Source: Caldifermentibacillus hisashii
GTDB lineage: Bacteria; Bacillota; Bacilli; Bacillales; Caldibacillaceae
Assembly: GCF_027568575.1 (NCBI RefSeq)
Contig: NZ_JANUVP010000012.1
Reading direction: 5' to 3' (one strand)
DNA length: 64,000 bases
Shown here: positions 17,233 through 25,325 of the stretch, piece by piece
How the letters are laid out: every line of letters begins with the position of its first letter
Position numbering within the stretch: position 1 is the stretch's first letter
Translations under genes and position numbers: made by a program
The notes under the pieces: generated by a model
What the model saw: only the letters and a program-made list of their open reading frames with translations
What the model was told of the DNA's origin: nothing
The model's database searches: none

Positions 17233-17868
17233 ATGAACCCTTTCATTCAAACAGATCAATTTAATTATATTCGGTTTCAAGTAAAAAAACTTGTAAATGC
17301 TCATTCAACATCTAGTGATCAAGATGTGATTGCAGCTGTCAAATCGATGGTGACAGAAAATGTCTTCGCTTTAATACCTAATTTAAACGATGAGCAAAGA
17401 CAGATGCTACAATCGATCACAATGGTGGATGATAAAGAGGCAGGAGAAAAATTTTTACTGCAGTTAAAACCGTTTGTGATTCCATTTCAAGTAACGGAAC
17501 CAGGAATCAAGAAATTGTTTCCGAAAGTAAAAAAATTAAAAGTCCCGCCACTCGAAAAGCTGGATTTGCATGAAGTTGTCTACTTAAGTTGGCTGGATCA
17601 ACAAACCAATAAAAAATATTTGGTATATAGGCGAGCAGGGAAATTGCTTGGAATTGAAGGTTCTTTTCAACCAATGAATCAAAAAGGTGTTTGTGCCATT
17701 TGCCACCGACATAGTGAGGTCGGTATGTTTAGTGTCAGAGAGAAGGGAAAAGCGTATGGAACTTTTATTAACAGAGGAAATTTTATTTGTACCGATAGTC
17801 AAGAATGCAACAACAATTTAATATCTTTAGAAAAATTATATGATTTTGTTGACAACATTCAAAAGTAG
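17233..17868 (+). CDS. Elongation factor G-binding protein, FusB/FusC family
   Basis: Cytosolic ribosome-rescue type protein that binds EF-G and frees it from stalled post-translocation ribosomes; in staphylococci homologues give fusidic acid resistance. The protein has 211 residues: an N-terminal helical bundle and a C-terminal zinc-binding domain with Cys154, Cys157, Cys186 and Cys192 (CAIC and CTDSQEC). Chromosomal Bacillaceae homologues exist, so resistance is a possibility rather than a demonstrated trait. An upstream TetR-type operator suggests that it is inducible. GGAGTG precedes the ATG, followed by a clear terminator. Confidence 0.87.
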   Translation: MNPFIQTDQFNYIRFQVKKLVNAHSTSSDQDVIAAVKSMVTENVFALIPNLNDEQRQMLQSITMVDDKEAGEKFLLQLKPFVIPFQVTEPGIKKLFPKVKKLKVPPLEKLDLHEVVYLSWLDQQTNKKYLVYRRAGKLLGIEGSFQPMNQKGVCAICHRHSEVGMFSVREKGKAYGTFINRGNFICTDSQECNNNLISLEKLYDFVDNIQK

Positions 17869-17891
17869 GTACTAACTTTTAAAAACCGAGG

Positions 17892-17931
17892 ATGCCCCGT
17901 TTTTCGGATTTTCAAGGAATTAACGGGGCAT
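17892..17931. terminator. Bidirectional terminator after the FusB-like gene
   Basis: A perfect 10-bp stem, ATGCCCCGTT paired with AACGGGGCAT, and a following TTTTC serve the convergent pair. Confidence 0.8.
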
Positions 17932-17941
17932 TTTCGTATTT

Positions 17942-18220
17942 TTATTGAAATGATTTCATCGCTTGCTCCAATGCATTATGGGCTTGTCCAAAAGCTTCTG
18001 AAGGACCAGCATCCTCGGCTGTTTCCATTTGTGCCATGGAATGTTTAGCTTGGGTCAGGGCTGTAATCGCATCTTCAAGCATCGTCCCTTTATCGCCGTG
18101 TTGTTCTTTTGCTGATTGCAGTTGGCTAATCGCTTGGTCCAAGTCCACAGCTTCAGGATTGTTGTATGCATTTTCCAATTGTTGCATAACTTGTTCTAAT
18201 ATCTCCTTCACGTCAATCAT
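17942..18220 (-). CDS. Small acidic helical protein of unknown function
   Basis: The 92-residue product consists almost wholly of amphipathic helices, rich in Gln, Ala and Glu (LEQVMQQLENAYNN, ALEQAMKSF), without membrane segments or cysteines. I do not recognise a named family; the composition is that of a small coiled-coil protein. The ribosome site AAGGAGATGATTG upstream of the ATG is strong. It lies within the cluster of small, mostly minus-strand genes. Confidence 0.65.
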   Translation of the reverse strand: MIDVKEILEQVMQQLENAYNNPEAVDLDQAISQLQSAKEQHGDKGTMLEDAITALTQAKHSMAQMETAEDAGPSEAFGQAHNALEQAMKSFQ

Positions 18221-18350
18221 CTCCTTTCCATATCGTAGTTTTACCTATTAAAACGACAGTATACCTGTTTAAATACAGCTTCCTGAGTCAAATACTCAAC
18301 AAGTCATGGGTTTGTTTCTAATTTCACTCAAAACCATGTCAAGAAAAAAA

Positions 18351-18603
18351 CTAAATAAATAAAAGCTCATAGACATCATTTAATTGGCGGGCCCGCTCGC
18401 TATCCTGTTCCTGACTCGAATAATCAATGGCTTCTTTTAAAACTTGATTAAGAAACTTGCTTTCATCTTCAGACAGGTCCCTGATAAACTGCTCTTCACT
18501 TGCATAATTTCCTTTTGTAATCTTCTTAAAAAGGCTCTTACCTACATTGCTGTTTTCTGTGAGGTGCTAAAACTTCTCGAACATATAGTAATGATTGTTC
18601 CAC
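18351..18603 (-). pseudogene. csgA-like sporulation gene, frameshifted
   Basis: On the minus strand AAGGAG precedes a GTG start, and 12 codons (VEQSLLYVREVL) are followed by one surplus base (18567). Past it the frame continues as 71 residues ending SERARQLNDVYELLFI. The joined 83-residue product aligns without gaps to CsgA, the small sigma-G-dependent spore protein of B. subtilis (82 residues), from memory of that sequence. In the unshifted frame translation stops after 22 residues, and the downstream frame is closed by a TAG and has no start. So the gene is disabled unless the base is a sequencing error. Confidence 0.75.
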
Positions 18604-18693
18604 TCGAGACACTCCTTAAAAATGCTGTTTTTCGATAGTCTCAACAGATGATGAAATATTATAGGTAAAAATGTCTTTAGTCATGTGACCTAA

Positions 18694-18843
18694 TTATTCA
18701 TCCGTAGAATTAGTTTGGTCCATCCATGTAATAATTTCCGGAGTATAGAGAAGTGCTGCATTAAGCTTTTCCTCTTTTATGGAAGGTTCTTGATGATTTT
18801 CTTTTTTTTGTTCTTTTTTCCCCGTTAAATCATAATCTTTCAA
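18694..18843 (-). CDS. Hypothetical 49-residue charged protein
   Basis: A short TTG-started frame with an excellent ribosome site (GGAGG, 8 nt upstream) encodes a 49-residue, Lys/Glu/Gln-rich protein ending LLYTPEIITWMDQTNSTDE. No family recognised. It lies between the csgA relic and cotD on the same strand, suggesting that it belongs to the local group of small spore-type genes. Confidence 0.5.
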   Translation of the reverse strand: MKDYDLTGKKEQKKENHQEPSIKEEKLNAALLYTPEIITWMDQTNSTDE

Positions 18844-18974
18844 CTTGTTCGCCTCCGTAAAAATATCGATAGTTGCTGCTGTTGTTATTTTCCCAAGATA
18901 TGCAAATAAAATCCATAATCACAAAAATTAGGGGATAGAAAATCTCAAGCGTATAAAAATGTTAGACAAGGAAA

Positions 18975-18998
18975 CGGGGCTAATAAAGTCTTGCCCCG
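18975..18998 (-). terminator. Hairpin downstream of cotD
   Basis: CGGGGC and GCCCCG pair about 30 nt after the cotD stop codon. It is short and has a weak T-tract, so it is only a probable terminator. Confidence 0.45.
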
Positions 18999-19029
18999 AA
19001 TTTATAGCCTTATATAAAGCAACAAAATC

Positions 19030-19227
19030 TTAACAACAGCGTCGAGGATATCCTGGGTCAACTACGACGTTTCTTGTAATTGGTTGAACAATATGTCTAG
19101 GTACGTTGACAATATTGGTTCTATTGATGTTTATAACAGGGTGGATATAAGGAACTTCACGCGGAACAAAGCGGTCACGGACAACATATTTTGGTGGACA
19201 AAAAATAGGTCTCACAGGTCTAGACAA
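19030..19227 (-). CDS. cotD: Inner spore coat protein, CotD family
   Basis: Structural protein of the spore coat, 65 residues. It is rich in Pro, Arg, Val and Tyr, starts RPVRPIFCPPKYVVRDRFVPRE after the initiator and ends in a Cys-Cys pair, as in CotD-family proteins. The start is a TTG with GGAGGTG 9 nt upstream, which is near-ideal. Expression in the mother cell during sporulation is expected for the family. It is shorter than B. subtilis CotD (75 residues). Confidence 0.8.
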   Translation of the reverse strand: MSRPVRPIFCPPKYVVRDRFVPREVPYIHPVININRTNIVNVPRHIVQPITRNVVVDPGYPRRCC

Positions 19228-19701
19228 GAGAAATCACCTCCATTTCATATATTAGTATTACATGTATATAATGGAATTTTTGAACCGGACAATTTCCCTA
19301 ATTCTATACAAATTTTGGTTATCCACCGCTTAGCCCAATAAAAATTTTTCAGAAAGGGATTTATGTCACGCATTTCTCCTTAAAATTAAACAAAAGTATT
19401 ATTTTCCATGCTTATAATGGAACTACCTAAGTTAAAAATTTTTACATTTCCATCATTTTTTCAGCTTTGTTATGATTTGGATAGGTGCCGATTACCTCTG
19501 TGATAAAAAATGTTATAAAATGAGTATAACTTTTTACAGGGCAAATTGTAATGGCATAAGAAGATCACCATGTAAAAATAGATCATTCACGTTTGGGGAA
19601 TATAGTGGATACTTTTAGTTAGGTAGCTGACTTAATTCGTTTTTGCTGGGATTATTAATTACAGCGACCAAATCGAAAATTAAAAAAGAGGGTGTTGTAC
19701 A
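19228..19701. other. 470-bp divergent intergenic region, cotD to DUF441 gene
   Basis: AT-rich sequence between divergent genes. Apart from the two ribosome sites I see no hairpin, operator or short gene that I can support; the promoters of both genes should lie here. Confidence 0.4.
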
Positions 19702-20154
19702 ATGCAAGCTTACTTATTTTTAATATTATTACTGGTTGCCGCATTAATTGTGAAAAATCAATCACTCATTGTATCCGTTGTTTTTTTGTTAGCGATGAAG
19801 CTTATTTTTAATCATGAAAAATTATTCTCCATCATTCAGACGAAAGGAATAAATTGGGGAGTTACCATTATCACCATTGCGGTATTAACCCCAATTGCAA
19901 CCGGTCAAATTGGGTTTAAAGAATTATTTGCTTCGTTAAAATCACCATATGCTTGGATAGCCCTTGCTTCCGGTATTCTCGTTGCGTTGCTTGCTAAAAA
20001 TGGGGTTGTCCTGTTGGCGAAAGACCCACATATCACGACAGCATTAATCATTGGAACCATCTTAGCCGTTACCTTATTTAAAGGAGTTGCAGTTGGCCCA
20101 CTTATTGGTGCAGGGATTGCTTGGTATGCAATGAAATTATTTGGAGTAAATTAA
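19702..20154 (+). CDS. UPF0756/DUF441 family membrane protein (YtwI-like)
   Basis: Small polytopic membrane protein, 150 residues, with about four hydrophobic helices. The recurrent glycine-rich pattern (PIATGQIGFKELFASLKSP, then GVAVGPLIGAGIAW at the C-terminus) is characteristic of the DUF441 family. Function is unknown. GAGGGTG precedes the ATG. A 10-bp stem, GCCGGGAAAG/CTTTCCCGGC, at 20252-20291 follows the gene but lacks a T-run. Confidence 0.85.
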   Translation: MQAYLFLILLLVAALIVKNQSLIVSVVFLLAMKLIFNHEKLFSIIQTKGINWGVTIITIAVLTPIATGQIGFKELFASLKSPYAWIALASGILVALLAKNGVVLLAKDPHITTALIIGTILAVTLFKGVAVGPLIGAGIAWYAMKLFGVN

Positions 20155-20380
20155 TCGGTGTGTAAAATATAGATGATTCCGGTTTCATTATGGTTGTTTA
20201 ATGATGGGGGCTGATAAACGACCAAAGCAATACAAATATCTCCTTATATGTGCCGGGAAAGCTACAAAGTTTCAAGCTCAACTTTCCCGGCTAAGTTATG
20301 CTGGCGATTTATTTAGTTATTTCCTTGTAGATCCCAACACCACATGGATAACCCCTATTGAGATGTAAGAGAATCAATTT

Positions 20381-20488
20381 TTAATAGCCGTAACCAACAA
20401 ATGCTGCACCGACAATAATTAACAAAATAAACAATACGACAATTAACGCAAATCCTGAACCATATCCACCGCTAAAAGCTTCACCCAT
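20381..20488 (-). CDS. YjcZ-family small sporulation membrane protein
   Basis: A 35-residue protein, made of a Gly/Ser/Phe-rich start (MGEAFSGGYGSGFALIVVLF), one long hydrophobic helix and the ending GAAFVGYGY. This layout is the hallmark of the YjcZ family (sporulation proteins, often annotated as tiny membrane or coat peptides). GGAGGTG lies 9 nt before the ATG. Genes this short are commonly missed. Confidence 0.85.
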   Translation of the reverse strand: MGEAFSGGYGSGFALIVVLFILLIIVGAAFVGYGY

Positions 20489-20790
20489 TAATCTTCACCT
20501 CCTGCTTCGTTTCACAAACAGCATATGTTTCATTTGAAAAAATGGTCTGGACACAAGCCCCATTAGAAAGAAAACTGGCAGGCAAATAAATGACTAACCT
20601 TTTTTCAGAAGGGTTCTTGACAAATAGTTTATGAAAAAAGAAGGCTTACGACTTAGTTGGCTTATGTTCTAGCGATGGAATGGACACGACTTAATGAATA
20701 AGGACCTTGAATAATTACATTTCTTTGGAAGCTCCCACTTCAAAATGGGCAAATGAGTAGCGGGTAGTTCACATAGATAAGATAAAAAAA
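20489..20790. other. 300-bp intergenic region upstream of the yjcZ-like gene
   Basis: It contains the promoter region of the YjcZ gene (minus strand) and the 3' end of the MerR gene. I see a weak AACCTTTTTTCAGAAGGGTT inverted repeat near 20596-20615, which may act as a terminator, and nothing else. Confidence 0.35.
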
Positions 20791-21570
20791 TTAATTTTCC
20801 CCAAATTTACTTTGTTTTATATAATGTTCCATTGCCTTATTTAACCACTCCTCTTCTTCTTTTGAAAATGGAGTAGGCGCCAATTTTTCCAGTTCATCAT
20901 AATTGATTTCATCCAGATTGCCGGTTTGGGTGGCGAGCGTTTCCATAAAATTATCATCGAACAAGGAGAGTGTTGACTTCATATATTCCTCGATTAAATT
21001 GATAACTTCAGGACTGTCGACAGGGCTGCCAACCAATTCTTTTACTCGTTTAGTAAAATCAATGAATACATTGTCTAATTTCTGCATTTTGCCTTCTGTT
21101 TGGACAAAAATCATATCAACAACGTCTTTATCAAAATAACTTTCTAACCATTCCCGCTGTTTGTCTTCCGCTTGCATACTGCGAATTAAACTCATTAATA
21201 CGACACTGTCAATTTCTCTGTGTTCATGAATAATTTTAGTGGCCCGATCAATGGCACTGATGGACGTTTCAATTCTCTTTTTTTCTTTTTCAAATAATTT
21301 TTTCTGCATCGTCAATGAATCGACTAAATTCATATTAAATTTTTGCTCAGATAAGATTTCTTTAATTTGTTCAAGGCTGAACCCGATAAATTTGTAACTA
21401 ATAATTTTTTGTAGCTTAATAATATCGTCTTCACTATATTTTCGATGCCCGGAAGATTCATCTTTCGCAGGTGTTAATAACCCGATATCGTCATAATAGT
21501 GCAACGTTCGGATTGATACACCTGTTTTATCTGCAATTTCCCCAATTGAATAAAATTTTTTCTTTTCCAT
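20791..21570 (-). CDS. MerR-family regulator with TipAS-like effector domain
   Basis: Transcription activator/repressor, 259 residues. The N-terminal MerR winged helix is clear (YSIGEIADKTGVSIRTLHYYDDIGLL), followed by a coiled-coil dimerisation helix and a C-terminal helical domain with the YMKSTLSLFDDNFMETLA-type pattern of TipAS/Mta-like drug-binding domains. No efflux gene is adjacent, so autoregulation and a distant target are likely. Its promoter has the 19-bp spacer and dyad that MerR proteins act on. TAGGA-type ribosome site. Confidence 0.87.
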   Translation of the reverse strand: MEKKKFYSIGEIADKTGVSIRTLHYYDDIGLLTPAKDESSGHRKYSEDDIIKLQKIISYKFIGFSLEQIKEILSEQKFNMNLVDSLTMQKKLFEKEKKRIETSISAIDRATKIIHEHREIDSVVLMSLIRSMQAEDKQREWLESYFDKDVVDMIFVQTEGKMQKLDNVFIDFTKRVKELVGSPVDSPEVINLIEEYMKSTLSLFDDNFMETLATQTGNLDEINYDELEKLAPTPFSKEEEEWLNKAMEHYIKQSKFGEN

Positions 21571-21611
21571 TTCTAATCCTCCATTCAGAAATTTTTTAAA
21601 GCTCTATTCTT

Positions 21612-21642
21612 ACTATAAAGCCTAACGTAACTGTAGGTTCAA
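21612..21642 (-). promoter_or_regulatory. MerR-type promoter with 19-bp spacer
   Basis: On the minus strand TTGAAC (21637-21642) and TATAGT (21612-21617) are separated by 19 bp. An imperfect dyad CCTACAGTTACGTTAGG sits between them. An overlong spacer with a dyad is the signature of MerR-controlled promoters. Confidence 0.78.
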
Positions 21643-21681
21643 GGGAAATTTAATTATTTTTTTTAACCAGCTTTATATAAA

Positions 21682-21710
21682 TTGACTTTCTTATAAATGT
21701 TCGTTATAAT
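21682..21710 (+). promoter_or_regulatory. Sigma-A promoter of the argS T-box leader
   Basis: TTGACT (21682-21687) and TATAAT (21705-21710) are exactly 17 bp apart, about 40 nt before the T-box leader structures. Confidence 0.75.
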
Positions 21711-21744
21711 TTGTCAAAACAATTCGATACTTGTTCAATGATAG

Positions 21745-21972
21745 GGAGAGTAATGATTGATTTTTTCGTTGATAGCGAGCCGATGTTGGTGGAAGATCGG
21801 TACGGAAGCAATCGTGAAACGCACCCTTGAGAAAGTTTATTGAAAGTGAAAGTAGGTAAACTCGGTTAAATCCGTTATTATTGCAAGCTGGCTTATTTGG
21901 ATAAGCAAGTAGAGTGGCACCGCGAGCAAAACCCTCGTCTCTATATTTTTATATGGAGATGGGGGTTTTTTA
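21745..21972 (+). ncRNA. T-box leader, predicted to sense tRNA-Arg
   Basis: The leader holds the T-box core AGAGTGGCACCGCG at 21911-21924, and stem I elements AGCGAGCC and GGTGGAAG. The specifier region reads GTGAAA-CGC-ACC, giving CGC (Arg) as the specifier codon. A terminator hairpin at about 21932-21965 with a T-run at 21966-21971 follows. Uncharged tRNA-Arg should favour the antiterminator and switch on argS. The specifier agrees with the downstream enzyme. Confidence 0.88.
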
Positions 21973-21995
21973 ATGTTAAATGAAGGAGGGTTTGT

Positions 21996-23702
21996 ATGGT
22001 TTTTAAAGAGGTTATTGTATTATCAATTTTCGAGTCCTTAAATAGTAAAGAGATTTTTTCCGTTTCAAAAACAGACATTGAAAAAGCGATAGAAATCCCG
22101 CCCCAAGGAAAAATGGGAGATTATGCCTTTCCATGTTTTTTGTTGGCTAGCATAATGAAAAAGTCACCTGCGCAAATTGCAGCTGAACTCGGAAAAAGTA
22201 TACAGCATCCGTATATTGAGCATGTTGACGTTGTTGGTCCCTATGTAAACTTCTTTCTTAACAGACAAGCAGTAGGTAGGAAAATTATTGATGAAATACT
22301 GAAGAAAAAAGCAAGATATGGAGATTTATCCATCGGTCAGGGTGAAAATATCACAATTGATCTTTCCTCACCAAATATTGCAAAGCCATTTTCCATGGGT
22401 CACCTACGCTCTACCGTCATCGGTAATGCTTTGGCAAATATTGTTGAAAAATGCGGCTTTACCCCGGTGAAAATTAATCATTTGGGCGATTGGGGAACTC
22501 AATTTGGGAAACTAATTACTGCATACAAGATGTGGGGAGATGAAGAGAGGGTTAAAGCGAATCCGATTCAAGAACTGCTTGCTTTATATGTTCGTTTTCA
22601 TGAAGAGGCGGAAAAAGATTTTGAGCTTGAAGAAGAAGGACGTCACTGGTTTAAAAAATTAGAAGATGGTGATGAAGAAGCACTATACTTATGGAAATGG
22701 TTTCGCACTGCTTCTTTAAAGGAATTTGGACGGATTTACCAGCTTTTGGGTATTGAATTTGATTCCTATCATGGGGAAGCTTTTTACAATGACAAAATGG
22801 AGGCAGTTATCAAGGAGTTGGAAGAAAAGAATTTGTTAACAGAATCCGATGGGGCGATGGTTGTCAGATTGGAAGAATCCAATTTGCCGCCTTGTCTTAT
22901 AAAAAAGTCTGATGGCGCCACTTTATATGCAACGAGAGACTTAGCGGCAGCCCTTTATCGGAAGCGGGAATATCATTTTGCAAAATCTTTTTACGTTGTC
23001 GGAGGAGAACAAGCACTTCATTTCAAACAACTATTCCTTGTTTTAAAAAAGATGGGATATACGTGGGCGGATGAATTATACCATATTCCATTTGGGATGA
23101 TGCTTAAAGATGGAAAAAAGATGTCTACAAGAAAGGGAAAAATTGTTCTTTTAGAGGAAGTACTGCAAGACGCAATCAGAGCTGCAAGAGATGCAATTGA
23201 GAGTAGAAATCCAAACCTGGAAAATAAGGATGAAATTGCACGGATGGTCGGTGTCGGAGCTGTCATTTTTCACGATTTAAAAAATGATCGCTTAAACGAT
23301 ATCGAGTTTTCTCTTGAAGCGATGCTTACCTTTGAAGGAGAAACCGGGCCTTATCTTCAATATACGTATGCCCGTGCATGTTCTTTATTACGAAAAAGTC
23401 ATGTTCCAAATTCTCACACTAGTTTATACGAGGTTTTTGAAGATGATAAAGCTTGGTCAATTATTTTTTTATTATCGAGATTTGAGGAGGTAATTGCCTC
23501 CGCATTTTTTGAATTCAATCCGTCGCGTATCGCAAAATATTTGCTGGATTTGTCTCAACTGTTCAACAAATATTATGGTACCGTTAAAATACTTGAAGAA
23601 AATGACGGACTTGTTGCAAGGTTGAAGCTGGTTAAAGCTACCTCTATTGTATTAAGGGAAGGGTTGCGTTTATTGGGTATTGGGACACCGGAGCGTATGT
23701 AA
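21996..23702 (+). CDS. argS: Arginyl-tRNA synthetase
   Basis: Charges tRNA-Arg with arginine. The 568-residue class I enzyme has an N-terminal Add-1-type tRNA-binding domain (GKMGDYAFPCFLLA), the HIGH-like GHLRS at 135-139, and KMSTR at 375-379. The C-terminal anticodon-binding helical domain ends LREGLRLLGIGTPERM. The sequence is rather different from the standard B. subtilis ArgS as I recall it, so this may be a second, regulated isoenzyme. AAGGAGGG at 21983-21990 supports this start. A T-box with an Arg specifier controls it. Confidence 0.93.
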   Translation: MVFKEVIVLSIFESLNSKEIFSVSKTDIEKAIEIPPQGKMGDYAFPCFLLASIMKKSPAQIAAELGKSIQHPYIEHVDVVGPYVNFFLNRQAVGRKIIDEILKKKARYGDLSIGQGENITIDLSSPNIAKPFSMGHLRSTVIGNALANIVEKCGFTPVKINHLGDWGTQFGKLITAYKMWGDEERVKANPIQELLALYVRFHEEAEKDFELEEEGRHWFKKLEDGDEEALYLWKWFRTASLKEFGRIYQLLGIEFDSYHGEAFYNDKMEAVIKELEEKNLLTESDGAMVVRLEESNLPPCLIKKSDGATLYATRDLAAALYRKREYHFAKSFYVVGGEQALHFKQLFLVLKKMGYTWADELYHIPFGMMLKDGKKMSTRKGKIVLLEEVLQDAIRAARDAIESRNPNLENKDEIARMVGVGAVIFHDLKNDRLNDIEFSLEAMLTFEGETGPYLQYTYARACSLLRKSHVPNSHTSLYEVFEDDKAWSIIFLLSRFEEVIASAFFEFNPSRIAKYLLDLSQLFNKYYGTVKILEENDGLVARLKLVKATSIVLREGLRLLGIGTPERM

Positions 23703-23775
23703 AATTAAGTGTAGAATCCGTGACATGGCAGGAGTACCAATTATCGGATTTCCAATGAATATGGCCAAAAAAAGG

Positions 23776-23800
23776 ACCGGGCGTACTTTGCCCGGTTTTC
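23776..23800 (+). terminator. argS terminator
   Basis: ACCGGGC and GCCCGGT form a 7-bp stem followed by TTTTC, about 70 nt after the argS stop. Confidence 0.75.
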
Positions 23801-23915
23801 TTACAATTAGAAGGTGAAATTCTGTTAAATTATTTCTCCCGCTTTCTGGATGTGGAAGAAAGGAATATAGTGTGTCCCAGCATCATGCTTAAGTCAACTA
23901 TTTTCTGTTCAACGA

Positions 23916-24950
23916 TTACTTGGATATTCGCGGAAATCCTCTTTCATACTGAACCGGAATGTCTATTTGTTTCTTCAATTGGACGGCTGCTTCCAATGTC
24001 CAGTACGGATTACGTAACATTCCACGACCGACGGCAACAAGATCGGCATCTTCATTTCCGATTATTGAATTTGCTAAGATTGGATCGTCTAATTTTCCAA
24101 CAGCAATAACCGGAACATGTAAAGCCTGTTTGATCTGTCTGGCTAAAGGCACTTGATAACCTGCATGGACACCCGGTTGACCACCACTGCCAATTGGACC
24201 CTCTCCACCTGTACTAACATGGAAGAGATCAATACCTGCTTTTTGATATTCTTTGGAAAACTCGACTGCATAATCGCCACCATAGCCACCGTCAACATAT
24301 TCAGCTGCTGAAATGCGCATAATCAGCGGCATATCGGCAGGAACTTCACTCTTTGCCGCCTCGACAACTTCTCTGCCAAATTTGGTTAAGTCTTTTCCGT
24401 ATTCATCATGACGCTTATTTGTTAAAGGTGAATGAAATTGGTGAATTAAGTAGCCGTGTGCCCCGTGAATTTCAATCACATCAAAACCGGCTTTTACAGC
24501 TCGGCGGACGCTCATGCGGAATTTTTCCACCATTTCTTTCACTTCATCCGTTGTTAGTTCTCGTGGAGTTTTGAAATCATGGTTAAACGGAATTGGCGAT
24601 GGTGCAACAGGTGTCGGGGCATCTTGAGCTTTTCGTCCGGCATGCCCAATTTGGATTCCGACTTTTGCACCATAATTATGGCAGGCTTCAATTATCCGTT
24701 GAAAAGCAGGTATCGCTTCATCTGACCACAAACCTAAATCATAATCTGTAATCCGTCCATCCGGTTCCACGTCCGTCATTTCGAAAATGATTAGTCCGGC
24801 ACCACCAATTGCCCGACTTACGTAATGAACATAATGCCAGTCATTTGGAATACCATCTTTTTTGGTTACCGAATATTGACACATCGGGGGCATGACCACC
24901 CGGTTTTTTAACTTCAATCCTTTTAATTGAAATGGATCAAATAAATTCAT
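23916..24950 (-). CDS. namA: NADPH dehydrogenase NamA (old yellow enzyme, YqjM)
   Basis: FMN-dependent ene-reductase that reduces activated double bonds and nitro-compounds with NADPH. The 344-residue TIM barrel has the YqjM-type active-site cysteine and tyrosine (MPPMCQYSV, Cys24 and Tyr26). It also has the substrate-binding His pair in IHGAHGYLIHQF and the FMN-phosphate segment AVGRGMLRNPYW. Length and motifs match NamA closely (338 residues in B. subtilis). Homologues respond to oxidative or toxic electrophile stress. It is a single gene with its own promoter region. Confidence 0.93.
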   Translation of the reverse strand: MNLFDPFQLKGLKLKNRVVMPPMCQYSVTKKDGIPNDWHYVHYVSRAIGGAGLIIFEMTDVEPDGRITDYDLGLWSDEAIPAFQRIIEACHNYGAKVGIQIGHAGRKAQDAPTPVAPSPIPFNHDFKTPRELTTDEVKEMVEKFRMSVRRAVKAGFDVIEIHGAHGYLIHQFHSPLTNKRHDEYGKDLTKFGREVVEAAKSEVPADMPLIMRISAAEYVDGGYGGDYAVEFSKEYQKAGIDLFHVSTGGEGPIGSGGQPGVHAGYQVPLARQIKQALHVPVIAVGKLDDPILANSIIGNEDADLVAVGRGMLRNPYWTLEAAVQLKKQIDIPVQYERGFPRISK

Positions 24951-25325
24951 GCCTTTCCCTCGCTTTCAAAACTAAAGAATATATATATTATATCATTTCA
25001 TGACAAGAATATTGGCGGATATGCTTTTGCGTTATATTGAGAAAAATCCAAAAATCGGAGTATTTAGCTCGCATTCACGAGCAGCAAAATCCCCACCTCA
25101 AGATTTTCGCAAACAGCGCGGTAAATGGAATATTTTAGTAATTTTTTTATAATCCTTTATACTTTTAAACCTGAACCGATAATAAATACATAGACTGCTC
25201 TTATAACGAAAACGATACTTCTTAGTAAGAAGCTGCCTATTGCAAAAACTTCTAATCTACAGGAATTTCGGGAAACCGATCCGAATGTTTTTAACCATGT
25301 ATTTTAGAAAAGAGGTAATGGATAT
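24951..25325. other. 375-bp intergenic region, namA to EAL gene
   Basis: It contains a TATAAT-like box for namA near 24990 on the minus strand and the AGAGG ribosome site of the EAL gene. No other structure that I can support. Confidence 0.35.
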
